This document shows positions 9,401 through 17,462 of a stretch of DNA of 37,526 nucleotides, one piece after another. The stretch lies in assembly GCA_036171675.1 (NCBI GenBank), contig JAVHRO010000106.1, positions 1 through 37,526 of the forward strand. The letters are read 5' to 3'. Position 1 is the first letter of the stretch. The number at the start of each line of letters is the position of its first letter. Under the pieces are notes generated by a model. The model saw only the letters and a list, made by a program, of their open reading frames with translations. It made no database searches and was not told the origin of the DNA. Source of the stretch: Vicingus sp036171675. Its GTDB lineage: Bacteria > Bacteroidota > Bacteroidia > Flavobacteriales_E > Vicingaceae. A program made the translations under genes and the position numbers.

Positions 9401-9520
9401 TGGGTAAATATTGGAGTTATTTGGATAATGTCGATATTACTAGCAATCACCTTATATTTTGATGTATTAAAAAGGATTATTTCTAGTATTGAAAAAATTT
9501 CAGAACGCTTTAAAAGATAG
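6461..9520 (+). CDS. ABCG-like ABC transporter with TerB-like N-terminus and large helical insert
   Basis: A 1019-residue fused ATPase-permease. Residues 1-150 are all-helical and resemble a TerB-like domain; 160-235 form a short beta-rich linker. The ABC ATPase follows, with Walker A GASGAGKST (about 280-288), Q-loop YVSQDD (about 325), signature SGGQRKRLN (about 387), Walker B AVLFVDEP (about 405-412) and switch His in VVIHQP (about 440). The permease has membrane helices near 582-603, 620-642, 663-692, 700-723 and 726-750. A charged, coiled-coil-like region of about 225 residues then precedes a last helix at about 981-1003. The order ATPase before permease with five helices plus one is that of the ABCG/White subfamily, whose bacterial members often export lipids or hydrophobic compounds. 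The insert should be extracytoplasmic and is far larger than in usual ABCG loops. Gene 72 bp upstream of the patatin gene. Substrate unknown. Confidence 0.87.
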   Translation: MSERILKALMQLFSIVSEANELSDNSRVIVESFLKQQLNQQLVDEYLNLYDEFILAKTQKGDSEKKRKRTSVNSVKVLLICTQINEELAQKQKIIVLIRLLEFIYANKQATEQELEFVNTVSETFNIPKEEFDLCLSFVHNTVDEKIDSHDVLVINNKKENELEHSKHFYSEGIIGELRVIKLETVNLFFVRYFGNTELLLNGIILNKSRSHILNQGSSVRSSRVQPIYYSDIISSFFKDDNAEKVIFNVENLTFKFKGGNMGMYRFSFSEESGRMVGIMGASGAGKSTLLNLLNGTYTPTTGTITINEIDINNEPEKIEGVIGYVSQDDLLIEELSVFQNLFYNAKLCFDDLNDEQITKKVNDVLQSIGLFEAKSLKVGSPMEKTISGGQRKRLNIALELIREPAVLFVDEPTSGLSSRDSENIMDLLKELALKGKLVFVVIHQPSSEIFKMFDNLLILDTGGYPIYNGNPVDAVVYFKELVHHVNSSESECLTCGNVNSEQIFNIIESRVVDEYGNITKNRKILPSEWYQFYLDKIEKATSTFNRLSEIPKITFSIPNKLNQFKVFIIRDVLSKLTNKQYLLINFLEAPILAFILAYLVRYYNSDVNNEIGYIFRENENVPAYIFMSVIVALFIGLTVSAEEIIRDQKIRKREKFLNLSKGSYLFSKIAIMFVISAIQTITFVLVGNTILGIHGMNLTYWLVLFTTSCFANMMGLNISASFSSAVTIYILIPFLVIPQLLLSGVIVKFNKLNPTITLQDKVPFVGEVMASRWAYEALAVHQFKDNKFEKRFYKLDKELKVVEFKKNFWLAKLREKMSSAQNNLNDESKKEEVKNQLILLQNEVRKELERNPAITFADADKLTFEKVNATVFNNTKNYLQELNNFYLQKFKSANTKRDQLASKLNKDDASKAKFVELKNKYTNDALSDFVKDKNEMNKIIELDNQLYQKADPIYLSPNGFRAHFYAPEKKVFGQYIDTFWVNIGVIWIMSILLAITLYFDVLKRIISSIEKISERFKR

Positions 9521-9592
9521 ATTATTAAAAAATAACCTATTCTAATAATAATCGTAATATCAGTTATGACACATTAGTGCTTATATTTCGTT

Positions 9593-11830
9593 ATGTTTAG
9601 AAAAATATTCTACTTTTTACCTACCCAACTTTTTCTTACCAATTTAAAAAGGAATCATATTATTCTTATTTTTTGGATAATCCTTTTTGGCGTTGTTAAC
9701 GAAGACATACTAATTAAATACGGAATTCATAATCTATTCTTAGCGCCTGAATATTTAGATAGATTAAGTTTTTGGTCTTATGCTATTCTAGGGTTTTCAT
9801 TAGGAGGTTTTGTGATGGCTTTTAACATAACAGGGTACGTTATTAACAGTAGTAAATTTCCTTTTCTAGCAGCGTTAAAATATCCTTTTCTAAGGTATTG
9901 TATCAATAATTCACTAATTCCTTTTCTTTTTCTCCTCTTCTACCTATACAAAATGGTTCACTTTGTATTAATTAATGAAGTGGTTACTACAATGGATGTA
10001 GTACTTTATGTTGGAGGTTTTCTGCTTGGCTATAGCATTTTTATTTTTATTTCCCTGAGCTACTTTTTCTCTACCAATAATCATATATTCAAAATATTGG
10101 GGATACAAGAAGTCGACGATAAAAATACCAAAGCAGTAAATTCATTACTTCTTAAAGAAAAAAATTGGTTTGCGTTTTTTAAGAATCGTCAAAAAAAATG
10201 GCATGTAGAATACTATTTACACAACCCTTTCACCATTAAACTTGCAAGAGATATTTCGCACTATGATTTAAACATGTTAAAATCTATTTTTAAGCAAAAC
10301 AATATCAATGCAACTTTTTTTGAGATAACTATTTTAATTACCTACATAGGTTTAGGATTTTTAAACGAACAACCTATTTTTATTATCCCTGCCGCTGCAA
10401 GTTTGTTGTTGCTATTAACCAGTATTTTAATATTATTTAGTGCTATGCATACTTGGCTAAAAACTTGGTCACAGTTTGCCTTTATTGCGATGTTTATACT
10501 AATTAATTTATTTTCTAAAAGCCCTTATTTTACCTATACAAACAAAGCATACGGACTAAATTACGAAACACAAAAAGCAGTATACACAACCAAATCAATC
10601 AACAATTTACGTTATAGTTCTAAAAATATTGAATCGGATATTTCTCATCAATTAATGATACTTAATAATTGGAGAGATCAACTTGGTACCAACAAAAAAC
10701 CCAAGCTAATTTTTATTAATACAAGCGGTGGGGGTTCTAGATCGTCACTTTGGACATTTTTTGCATTACAATATCTTGACAGCTTATCAAATGGCGAATT
10801 ATTTAAACAAACCCATTTAATTTCAGGTTCTTCTGGTGGAATGGTTGGAGCAGCATATTTTAGAGAACTCTATTTAAAACAACTCAATGGAGAACAAATA
10901 GATATTTATAATAAAAAATATTTGTCAAATATTTCGAAAGATTTATTAAACCCCTTGGCATTTTATATTGCTACAAACGATTTTTTTATCAGAACAAAAA
11001 AATTCTACTACAATAACCATATTTATTACAAAGACAGAGCTTATGCGTTTGAAAAACAGTTAATTCATAATACTGGTAACATTCTTGACAAACCATTAAA
11101 AGATTATCAATTGATTGAAGAATCGGCTCAAATTCCAATGATGATATTTTCTCCTTCCATTACAAACGATGCTCGTCGGTTATTAATTTCTCCACAACCA
11201 ATTTCTTTTTTAAGTAATAATCTTCCACACAATACCATTTTTACACAACCTATAGCAGAAAATGTGGAGTTTTCACGAATGTTCAAAAATCAAGGAGCCG
11301 AAAACATTAGATTTACAAGCGTAATTAGAATGAGTGCTACGTTCCCTTATATTATGCCCAGTGTTTCGTTGCCCTCTACGCCACAAATTAATGTGTTGGA
11401 TGCTGGTTTAAGAGATAATTATGGAACCATTACCACAATTAAGTATATCCACACATTTAAAAATTGGATTGAAGAAAATACCAATGGGGTAATTATTTTA
11501 ACGTTTCGTGACAAACAAAAAGAACCGATGATTGTTAACAATCCTTTGCAATCCATTTCCGAATCCATTACGCTCCCTCTTGGTAGTTTATACAGCAACT
11601 TGTTTGTAATTCAAGATTATAATATTGATGACATGATGCAGTATTTAAGTACACAATTAGTAAAACCAATCGATGTTATTGATTTTGAATTAGATAACGT
11701 AAATGATAAGATTTCATTAAGCTGGCATTTAACCACTAAAGAAAAAGAAAATGTATTCAACTCAATTTACTCCAAAAATAATCAAAAATCAACTGCTCGA
11801 TTCTTAAATCTAATTGATAAAAAGAATTAG
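9593..11830 (+). CDS. membrane-bound patatin-like phospholipase
   Basis: A 745-residue protein. The N-terminal ~330 residues hold about seven membrane helices (near 22-40, 60-85, 105-127, 133-160, 240-257, 263-288, 292-310) with a hydrophilic segment at about 165-235. The C-terminal part is a patatin-like lipid acyl hydrolase: glycine-rich oxyanion loop TSGGGSRSS near 377-385, nucleophile elbow G-S-S-G-G with Ser414, and the second dyad residue Asp603 in DAGLRDNYG. It should cleave acyl chains from membrane lipids or related esters at the inner membrane. The gene follows the ABCG-like transporter by 72 bp and has a near-match -7 box (TATATTTC, 9582-9589) only 3 nt before the ATG, so it may have its own promoter. 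A fecCD permease gene starts 66 bp downstream. Confidence 0.87.
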   Translation: MFRKIFYFLPTQLFLTNLKRNHIILIFWIILFGVVNEDILIKYGIHNLFLAPEYLDRLSFWSYAILGFSLGGFVMAFNITGYVINSSKFPFLAALKYPFLRYCINNSLIPFLFLLFYLYKMVHFVLINEVVTTMDVVLYVGGFLLGYSIFIFISLSYFFSTNNHIFKILGIQEVDDKNTKAVNSLLLKEKNWFAFFKNRQKKWHVEYYLHNPFTIKLARDISHYDLNMLKSIFKQNNINATFFEITILITYIGLGFLNEQPIFIIPAAASLLLLLTSILILFSAMHTWLKTWSQFAFIAMFILINLFSKSPYFTYTNKAYGLNYETQKAVYTTKSINNLRYSSKNIESDISHQLMILNNWRDQLGTNKKPKLIFINTSGGGSRSSLWTFFALQYLDSLSNGELFKQTHLISGSSGGMVGAAYFRELYLKQLNGEQIDIYNKKYLSNISKDLLNPLAFYIATNDFFIRTKKFYYNNHIYYKDRAYAFEKQLIHNTGNILDKPLKDYQLIEESAQIPMMIFSPSITNDARRLLISPQPISFLSNNLPHNTIFTQPIAENVEFSRMFKNQGAENIRFTSVIRMSATFPYIMPSVSLPSTPQINVLDAGLRDNYGTITTIKYIHTFKNWIEENTNGVIILTFRDKQKEPMIVNNPLQSISESITLPLGSLYSNLFVIQDYNIDDMMQYLSTQLVKPIDVIDFELDNVNDKISLSWHLTTKEKENVFNSIYSKNNQKSTARFLNLIDKKN

Positions 11831-11896
11831 CGTCTTTAGTTTATCTTTTTTCTCCATAAATTTTGAATAATTTGGCTAACTGCTTTTATCCTATTT

Positions 11897-12940
11897 GTGA
11901 AAAACATTAACCTTAAAAATAACCTGCTTTTATTAACCTTAATTGGTACTGCATTGTTGTTGTTTTTGTTGGATTTGTTTCTAGGTTCAGTAAAAATACC
12001 GTTTTCATCAGTAATCACTATTTTATGTGGCAAGCATATCGACAATGAAAGTTGGACATTAATTATTCTTGCATCGAGATTGCCAAAAGCCACTGCAGCA
12101 ATTTTATGTGGAGCGGCACTCTCCGTGAGTGGTTTACAAATGCAAACGTTGTTTAGAAATCCATTAGCTGGACCTTATATTTTGGGTATTAGCTCTGGAG
12201 CTGGATTAGGAGTTTCAATTTTTGTAATGGGATTATCCATGTTTGGAATTTCTTTAAGTTCATTTCCATTTCTTGCAAATTATGGAATTATTATTTTTTC
12301 ATTTTTAGGCTCATTTATGGTGTTGTTACTACTTTTAGCTGCCATTTATAGGCTCAAAGACATTATGACCGTGTTAATTTTAGGAATTATGATAGGAAGT
12401 ATTATCAATGCTGTTATTAGTATTCTCCAATATTTCAGTGATAATCAACAACTTAAAACCTTTGTAATGTGGACCATGGGTAGCTTAAGTACTATTTCCA
12501 ATCAACAAATACTGGTCATATTACCACTACTATTGCTTGCTCTATTAGCTTCTTTTATCATCTCAAAGCAACTAAACCTGTATCTTCTAGGTGAAGATTA
12601 TGCAAAATCGATGGGGTTAAATATTAGAAAGTTTCAATTAATTGTTGTACTAATTACAGCATTCTTAACCGGAATAGTAACAGCATTTTGTGGTCCAATA
12701 GGGTTTATTGGAATAGTAGTGCCTCATATTGCTAGGATGATTAGTAAAACCTCAAATCATTTAATACTAATTCCAATGTCAATTTTGTTAGGAATTAATA
12801 TTTTACTGATGTCAGATATTATTTCTGTAGTACCAAACTCAGATTCAATTCTTCCTATAAATGCAATTACATCGTTTATAGGTATTCCAATAATAATATG
12901 GATAATTATTAAAAACAAACGAATAACAAATGTTGGTTAA
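11897..12940 (+). CDS. FecCD-family ABC permease (siderophore, haem or cobalamin uptake)
   Basis: A 347-residue inner-membrane permease of the BtuC/FecCD family, with about nine to ten hydrophobic helices. The family motif RNPLAGPYILGISSGAG sits near residues 88-104, preceded by GAALSVSGLQMQ, and the ATPase-contacting region is GPIGFIGIVVPHIAR near 260-275. It starts with GTG at 11897; no better ATG is available upstream. The stop codon overlaps the ATG of the ATPase gene by 1 bp (TAATG), so the two are translationally coupled. No substrate-binding protein or TonB-dependent receptor is encoded nearby, so the imported ligand cannot be told. Confidence 0.92.
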   Translation: MKNINLKNNLLLLTLIGTALLLFLLDLFLGSVKIPFSSVITILCGKHIDNESWTLIILASRLPKATAAILCGAALSVSGLQMQTLFRNPLAGPYILGISSGAGLGVSIFVMGLSMFGISLSSFPFLANYGIIIFSFLGSFMVLLLLLAAIYRLKDIMTVLILGIMIGSIINAVISILQYFSDNQQLKTFVMWTMGSLSTISNQQILVILPLLLLALLASFIISKQLNLYLLGEDYAKSMGLNIRKFQLIVVLITAFLTGIVTAFCGPIGFIGIVVPHIARMISKTSNHLILIPMSILLGINILLMSDIISVVPNSDSILPINAITSFIGIPIIIWIIIKNKRITNVG

Positions 12941-13707
12941 TGAATAACGTTGTTGCTATATCTGATTTACAAATAGGTTATGAAAATCAACCTTTGGTTA
13001 GTCATATTAACGCTACCATTAATTCTGGCGAATTAGTATGTATAATTGGTAGAAACGGAGAAGGAAAATCTACCTTAATAAAAACCCTCTGTAAACTTAT
13101 AAAACCACAGTTTGGCAAAGCAACTATAAATAATCATGATTTATTTGGTATGAGTGATAAGGATTTTGCTCAACTCATAAGTGTGGTGTTAACCTCTAAA
13201 ATTGCAATAAACCAAACCTCCGTTAAAGAGTTTGTGGCTTATGGAAGATACCCATTCACCAATTGGATAGGAACGTTAACTGAACATGACCAACAATTAA
13301 TTAATAATGCTATTGATTTTTGTGGAATTGGTCACTTAGCCCATCGCGATTTTAGTTCATTAAGCGATGGAGAAAAACAAAAGGTTAATATTGCTAGAAC
13401 CATTGCTCAAAACACCCCAATAATTATTCTGGATGAACCAACTGCACATTTAGACTTAGTAAACAATATTGAGGTATTTAAATTATTAAAAACACTCACC
13501 ACCGATTACCATAAAATTATTGTACTATCAACCCACCATATAGAGTTGGCCATTCAACTTGCTGATAAAATTTGGATGTTTAATAAAGGTTTTTTTATGG
13601 AGGAAAAACCTAAAAGCATACTTGAAAAAGGACTGATTAATACCCTTTTTGAAAACGATGGTGTTCAATACAATTCATTAACCAATACCTTTATTTTTGA
13701 CAAATAA
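12940..13707 (+). CDS. ABC transporter ATPase, FecE/BtuD type
   Basis: A 255-residue ATPase that energises the FecCD permease directly upstream. Walker A GRNGEGKST is at about 38-46, the Q-loop region carries SVVLTSK near 85, the signature is LSDGEKQK (about 141, Asp in the place of the usual second Gly of LSGGE), Walker B IIILDEPT is at about 162-169 and the switch His is in STHHIE near 193. The protein is cytoplasmic and binds the permease dimer. Translation is coupled to the permease by the 1-bp stop-start overlap. It ends 58 bp before the stop of the convergent response regulator gene. Confidence 0.93.
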   Translation: MNNVVAISDLQIGYENQPLVSHINATINSGELVCIIGRNGEGKSTLIKTLCKLIKPQFGKATINNHDLFGMSDKDFAQLISVVLTSKIAINQTSVKEFVAYGRYPFTNWIGTLTEHDQQLINNAIDFCGIGHLAHRDFSSLSDGEKQKVNIARTIAQNTPIIILDEPTAHLDLVNNIEVFKLLKTLTTDYHKIIVLSTHHIELAIQLADKIWMFNKGFFMEEKPKSILEKGLINTLFENDGVQYNSLTNTFIFDK

Positions 13708-13765
13708 AAATTTATGTAACTAGTTATCTATAAGAAAACTAGAATAATTTACACCCATTCATAGA

Positions 13766-14419
13766 CTATTTTACCCATTTATTTTTAATGGCATAACTTA
13801 TGAGTTCAGCAGTATTTTTTAATTCAAGTTTATTCAAAATATTTCTTCGGTGCGATTCGATTGTACGTGAACTCAAACATAAGTTAGACCCAATTTCTGC
13901 ATTTGACAAACCTTTTGCCACTAAATCAATTACTTCTTTTTCTCGATCGGAAATGATGTCTTTGGTGTGTTTTTTAGCAACATTTACATCCATCATACTC
14001 GTTAACAATATAGATGAGACATCAGAACTAAAGTATTTTTTACCTTCATATACCCTTTTTATTGCATCAATTAAATCTTCCCTACCCGATTCTTTTAGAA
14101 TATAACCACTAGCCCCAGCTTTCATCATATCCATAATATACGATTCTTCAATGTGCATGGTCATTGCAAGAACTTTTATGGCAACATGGTTGGATTTAAT
14201 GTCTTTTGTGGCCGTTATCCCATCTATTATAGGCATGGATATATCCATCAAAATAACATTAGCAGCTGTTGGATTGTTGTCAATGTACTTTATAGCATCC
14301 AACCCATTATCAAATTCGGCAACCAAAATAATTTCAGGAGTACCTTTTAGCATTAATTTAATTCCGTCTCTAATCATCTGATGATCGTCGACAATCATTA
14401 TTTTAATTTCATTTTTCAT
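13766..14419 (-). CDS. NarL/FixJ-family response regulator
   Basis: A 217-residue transcription factor. The receiver domain (about 1-125) has the acidic pair D11/D12, phospho-acceptor Asp59 in VILMDISMP and the conserved Lys in GYILKESG near 110. The LuxR-type helix-turn-helix is at about 150-210, with ISDREKEVIDLVAKGLSNAEI and the recognition helix SSRTIESHRRNI. It lies 30 bp downstream of the sensor kinase on the same strand and is almost certainly its partner. A TTAATAC half-site in the 30-bp gap (near 14433) resembles the arms of the palindrome found upstream of the kinase. Target genes are not known. Confidence 0.94.
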   Translation of the reverse strand: MKNEIKIMIVDDHQMIRDGIKLMLKGTPEIILVAEFDNGLDAIKYIDNNPTAANVILMDISMPIIDGITATKDIKSNHVAIKVLAMTMHIEESYIMDMMKAGASGYILKESGREDLIDAIKRVYEGKKYFSSDVSSILLTSMMDVNVAKKHTKDIISDREKEVIDLVAKGLSNAEIGSNLCLSSRTIESHRRNILNKLELKNTAELISYAIKNKWVK

Positions 14420-14449
14420 AGCAAATCGTTTTAAAAGTTAATACTAAAA

Positions 14450-17278
14450 TTATTTTATTGGAACTACCATAGTTATTTCCGTTCCATTTTTATATTGATT
14501 ATTAATTTTAAATACACCCGATAAATAAGTAATTCTGGTTTCAATATTTTTAATACCTATTCCCATTGGTTTGGTAGGATTCAAAATATTAGCATTTAAT
14601 CCAACACCGTTATCTTTAACGTTTATATGAAGTCTATCGTTAATTTTTTCAATTCTTATTTCGGCTGATGTTGCCTCAGAGTGCTTAATAATATTACTAA
14701 TTAGCTCCTGTAAAATACGATACAATCCTTTCTCAATTTCTGTTTCAAATCGTTCTTTATCAATGTTTTGAAAATACTCAAACCTAATATTATGGATCGA
14801 ATTAATATTGTTTATGATATCGTTAATGGCATAATTCAATCCAAAATGAATTAAAGCTCTGCTCATTAAACCATGTGATACATTACGTGCCTCTTGGATT
14901 GAATCAGTTAATAATTTTAAGGACGTATTATAGATTTCTACACTTGATTTATCAAGTGTTACAATATCATTTTTAATTGCAACCAAATTCATTTTTGATG
15001 CCAATAACATTTGACCAAGTCCATCGTGTAATTCTTTAGCAAAATTTTCCTTTTCTTTTTCTTGTGCATCAATAACATCTTTTATTTGTTGATCTTTCGA
15101 TTGTTTTAAGCTCGTTATCTCGTTCTGAACTGCTATAAAATAGGCTATTTCGTTGTTAATATCTTTGATAGGAATTATGGTGGCAAATACCCAATAAATT
15201 GTACCATTTTTACGTACGTTTCTTAATTCGCCTTTCCAAACATTACCATTTAAAATGGTACTCCATAACACTTTAAAAACTGACTTAGGATGATATCCTG
15301 AATTAAATATTTTAGTGCTTTTACCGTATAACTCGTTTAACTTATACCCAGTAAAACTTGTAATAGACTGATTTGCGTGAATAATATTTCCCTTAATATC
15401 AGCATATATTACATGACTAGATTGATCAAGGGCATGTTCTAATTCAATAGTCTTTAAAACTGCTTCTTTTTTCTTTGTGATATTGGTTAAAAAAGCAATA
15501 AAATAATCGAATTCACCTTCATTATTAAAGATGGGTTTAATATAAATTTTACAAATTATAAGTTGCCCATTTTTTTTAGTTAATTTATTTTCAAAGATAA
15601 CTTTAGTTTCCTTTTTTTTAATAAGGAGTGACAGTTGTTTTTTAATAAATTTCGAACTACTTTTTTCCGCAATATCAATAATATTTTTGCTTAAGATTTC
15701 TTGTTTTGTAAATCCCAAGAAATGGGTCATTCTTTTATTGGAATCAATAATTTTGAAACCTTGATTTATTTTTATAATTCCATCATTTGCATTGTTAAAA
15801 ATTGTACGATAATTTGCTTCCTGTTTTAATAACTGATGCTGTGATTGAGCTAATCTTTTTCCGTTTATAGACTCCAACGTGATGTCTTTAGCATTAAAAA
15901 TAATTCCATTTATATTTTTATTTTTTAATTGATTATTTATAGCAAATTGAATAATTTTTTCTGTACCATTTTTGGCTTTTAGTTTAATTAGCAAAATTCT
16001 TTTCCTTTTAGGTTGACTTATATTTAAGTTAAAGTTTTTAATTACTTTTTCCCTTACTTTATCAGACACAACATCAAAAAAATATTTCCCTACAAGTTCA
16101 TGAGCATTGTAGTCTAAAATTGGTTTTACTGAGTTTGAAATGTATTGAATAATTCCATTTCCATCAACAATACCTGTAACTTCATGCGAACATTCAACTA
16201 ATTCATGATAATATTTTTCCCTTTCAATAAGGTTCTTCTGCCATAAATCTCGTTCAATAATGTACGATAATTGTGTTGAAACATAATCCAATAGTTCAAT
16301 ATCTTGTTTACTAAAAGCCTCCACACTTTTATACGATTTTAGTGTAACTAACCCAATTACTACGCCTTCATTTTTTAAAGGAAAGGAAACTATTATTTTA
16401 GGAAGTGTCAAAGGAAAATCTATGTTGTTATTAGTAATAACCTTCTTTAATTCAGAAAAAGTTTTTATAAAAGGAACCTTCGATTCAATGATATATTCAA
16501 CTAATTTGTTCGTTATTGATCTCCGCTTATAGGTTTTTGTCAAGGTAGATTTTTCGGATAAATAAAACGGAAAATCAACAGCATTGTTTTCTTTATCTAG
16601 CAAAGCCACATAAAAGTTGGAAGTGTCCATTACCGCACTTAATAGGCGATACACGTATTCAGAAATTGATTTTAAATGGGTTATTCGACGTTGTGCTTTT
16701 TTAGCTACTAAAAAACTAATATCTTTCCTTAATTTCTCATTACGTTTTTCTACTTTATCTTTTAAAGCAACGTTTATATGGTTTCTTTTGTTGTAAATAA
16801 TAAATCCCAACGTTTTTGAAAAATTTTTAATGAGTTCGATTTCATCTTGATTTTTTTTGTGATGTTGTTTTAAATAAAAAGTAACCACACCATACACTTC
16901 TTTATTAAACATGATTGGGAAAGCGTAATGACTGTGATCCTTTATCGTTTCAACATGATTATGTAACGAGTTGCAAGAAGCTACAAATTGAAATTCTTTG
17001 GTTTGTGCAACCTTGCCGCAAATACATTCACCAAACGGAACCTGATTGCATTTATTAATTATTTTTTGTTCTACATTTTTATAAGCGATAAGCTGGAGTT
17101 TATTTTCTTCATCTGCAAGAAAAATAATTCCCTTTTTAAGCACATTATTGGCAATCGTTGATTTAATGATTATCGATAACGCTTTTTGGAGTATTTTTTT
17201 AATATCATTTTCACAGCACGATAATTCAAGCAGTTGATTGATTAAAATTTGAAGCTGATATTGAACATTGTTTTTCAT
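14450..17278 (-). CDS. soluble hybrid-sensing histidine kinase, GAF-GAF-PAS-PAS-PAS-HisKA_3-HATPase
   Basis: A 942-residue kinase with no membrane helices, so a cytoplasmic sensor. Order: GAF 1 at about 10-170 with PFGECICGKVAQT, a short coiled coil, GAF 2 at about 200-350, PAS 1 at about 360-475, PAS 2 at about 490-610 and PAS 3 at about 620-735 (SSHVIYADIKGNIIHANQS, typical of PAS with a following PAC motif). The phosphorylation helix of the NarX/DesK type is KELHDGLGQML with His751. The ATPase has the N box ELISNIIKHSEAT, G1 DNGVGLN and G2 GIGIKNIETRI up to the C-terminus. Partner: the NarL-type regulator at 14419-13766. GAF 1 holds CIC, but no haem or metal binding can be claimed. The 16-bp palindrome at 17365-17380 lies 87 bp upstream. 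Confidence 0.92.
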   Translation of the reverse strand: MKNNVQYQLQILINQLLELSCCENDIKKILQKALSIIIKSTIANNVLKKGIIFLADEENKLQLIAYKNVEQKIINKCNQVPFGECICGKVAQTKEFQFVASCNSLHNHVETIKDHSHYAFPIMFNKEVYGVVTFYLKQHHKKNQDEIELIKNFSKTLGFIIYNKRNHINVALKDKVEKRNEKLRKDISFLVAKKAQRRITHLKSISEYVYRLLSAVMDTSNFYVALLDKENNAVDFPFYLSEKSTLTKTYKRRSITNKLVEYIIESKVPFIKTFSELKKVITNNNIDFPLTLPKIIVSFPLKNEGVVIGLVTLKSYKSVEAFSKQDIELLDYVSTQLSYIIERDLWQKNLIEREKYYHELVECSHEVTGIVDGNGIIQYISNSVKPILDYNAHELVGKYFFDVVSDKVREKVIKNFNLNISQPKRKRILLIKLKAKNGTEKIIQFAINNQLKNKNINGIIFNAKDITLESINGKRLAQSQHQLLKQEANYRTIFNNANDGIIKINQGFKIIDSNKRMTHFLGFTKQEILSKNIIDIAEKSSSKFIKKQLSLLIKKKETKVIFENKLTKKNGQLIICKIYIKPIFNNEGEFDYFIAFLTNITKKKEAVLKTIELEHALDQSSHVIYADIKGNIIHANQSITSFTGYKLNELYGKSTKIFNSGYHPKSVFKVLWSTILNGNVWKGELRNVRKNGTIYWVFATIIPIKDINNEIAYFIAVQNEITSLKQSKDQQIKDVIDAQEKEKENFAKELHDGLGQMLLASKMNLVAIKNDIVTLDKSSVEIYNTSLKLLTDSIQEARNVSHGLMSRALIHFGLNYAINDIINNINSIHNIRFEYFQNIDKERFETEIEKGLYRILQELISNIIKHSEATSAEIRIEKINDRLHINVKDNGVGLNANILNPTKPMGIGIKNIETRITYLSGVFKINNQYKNGTEITMVVPIK

Positions 17279-17364
17279 TAAAATTAAACTTTAATACCTA
17301 TAAAATTAGCGTATTAAATTTGTTTTAAGTTACCATAGTTTACTTAAATTTAATATACGATTAT

Positions 17365-17380
17365 TAAGTATTAATACTTA
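17365..17380. promoter_or_regulatory. candidate operator: palindrome TAAGTATTAATACTTA, copy 2
   Basis: The same perfect 16-bp palindrome as at 4785-4800, located between the divergent kinase gene (start 17278) and bioF (start 17463). Related TTAATAC pieces occur closer to the kinase start (near 17291 and 17311). The position would suit autoregulation of the kinase-regulator operon, but this is inference. Confidence 0.45.
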
Positions 17381-17428
17381 GTGTTTTTTTTATTAAACCC
17401 TTTATAAAATCTAGTTACGCTAATTCTG

Positions 17429-17436
17429 TATTTTTG
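17429..17436 (+). promoter_or_regulatory. -7 box (TATTTTTG) of bioF
   Basis: An exact TAnnTTTG match that ends 26 nt before the bioF start codon. A -33 TTG at normal spacing is not present. Confidence 0.45.
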
Positions 17437-17462
17437 TAAAAAAAAATCATAATTCAATCGCA

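Noticed and set aside
13721..13742. ACTAGTT/ACTAG inverted arms between the ABC ATPase and the response regulator as a bidirectional terminator
   Set aside because: The stem is short and AT-rich with a loop of about 10 nt and no T tract.
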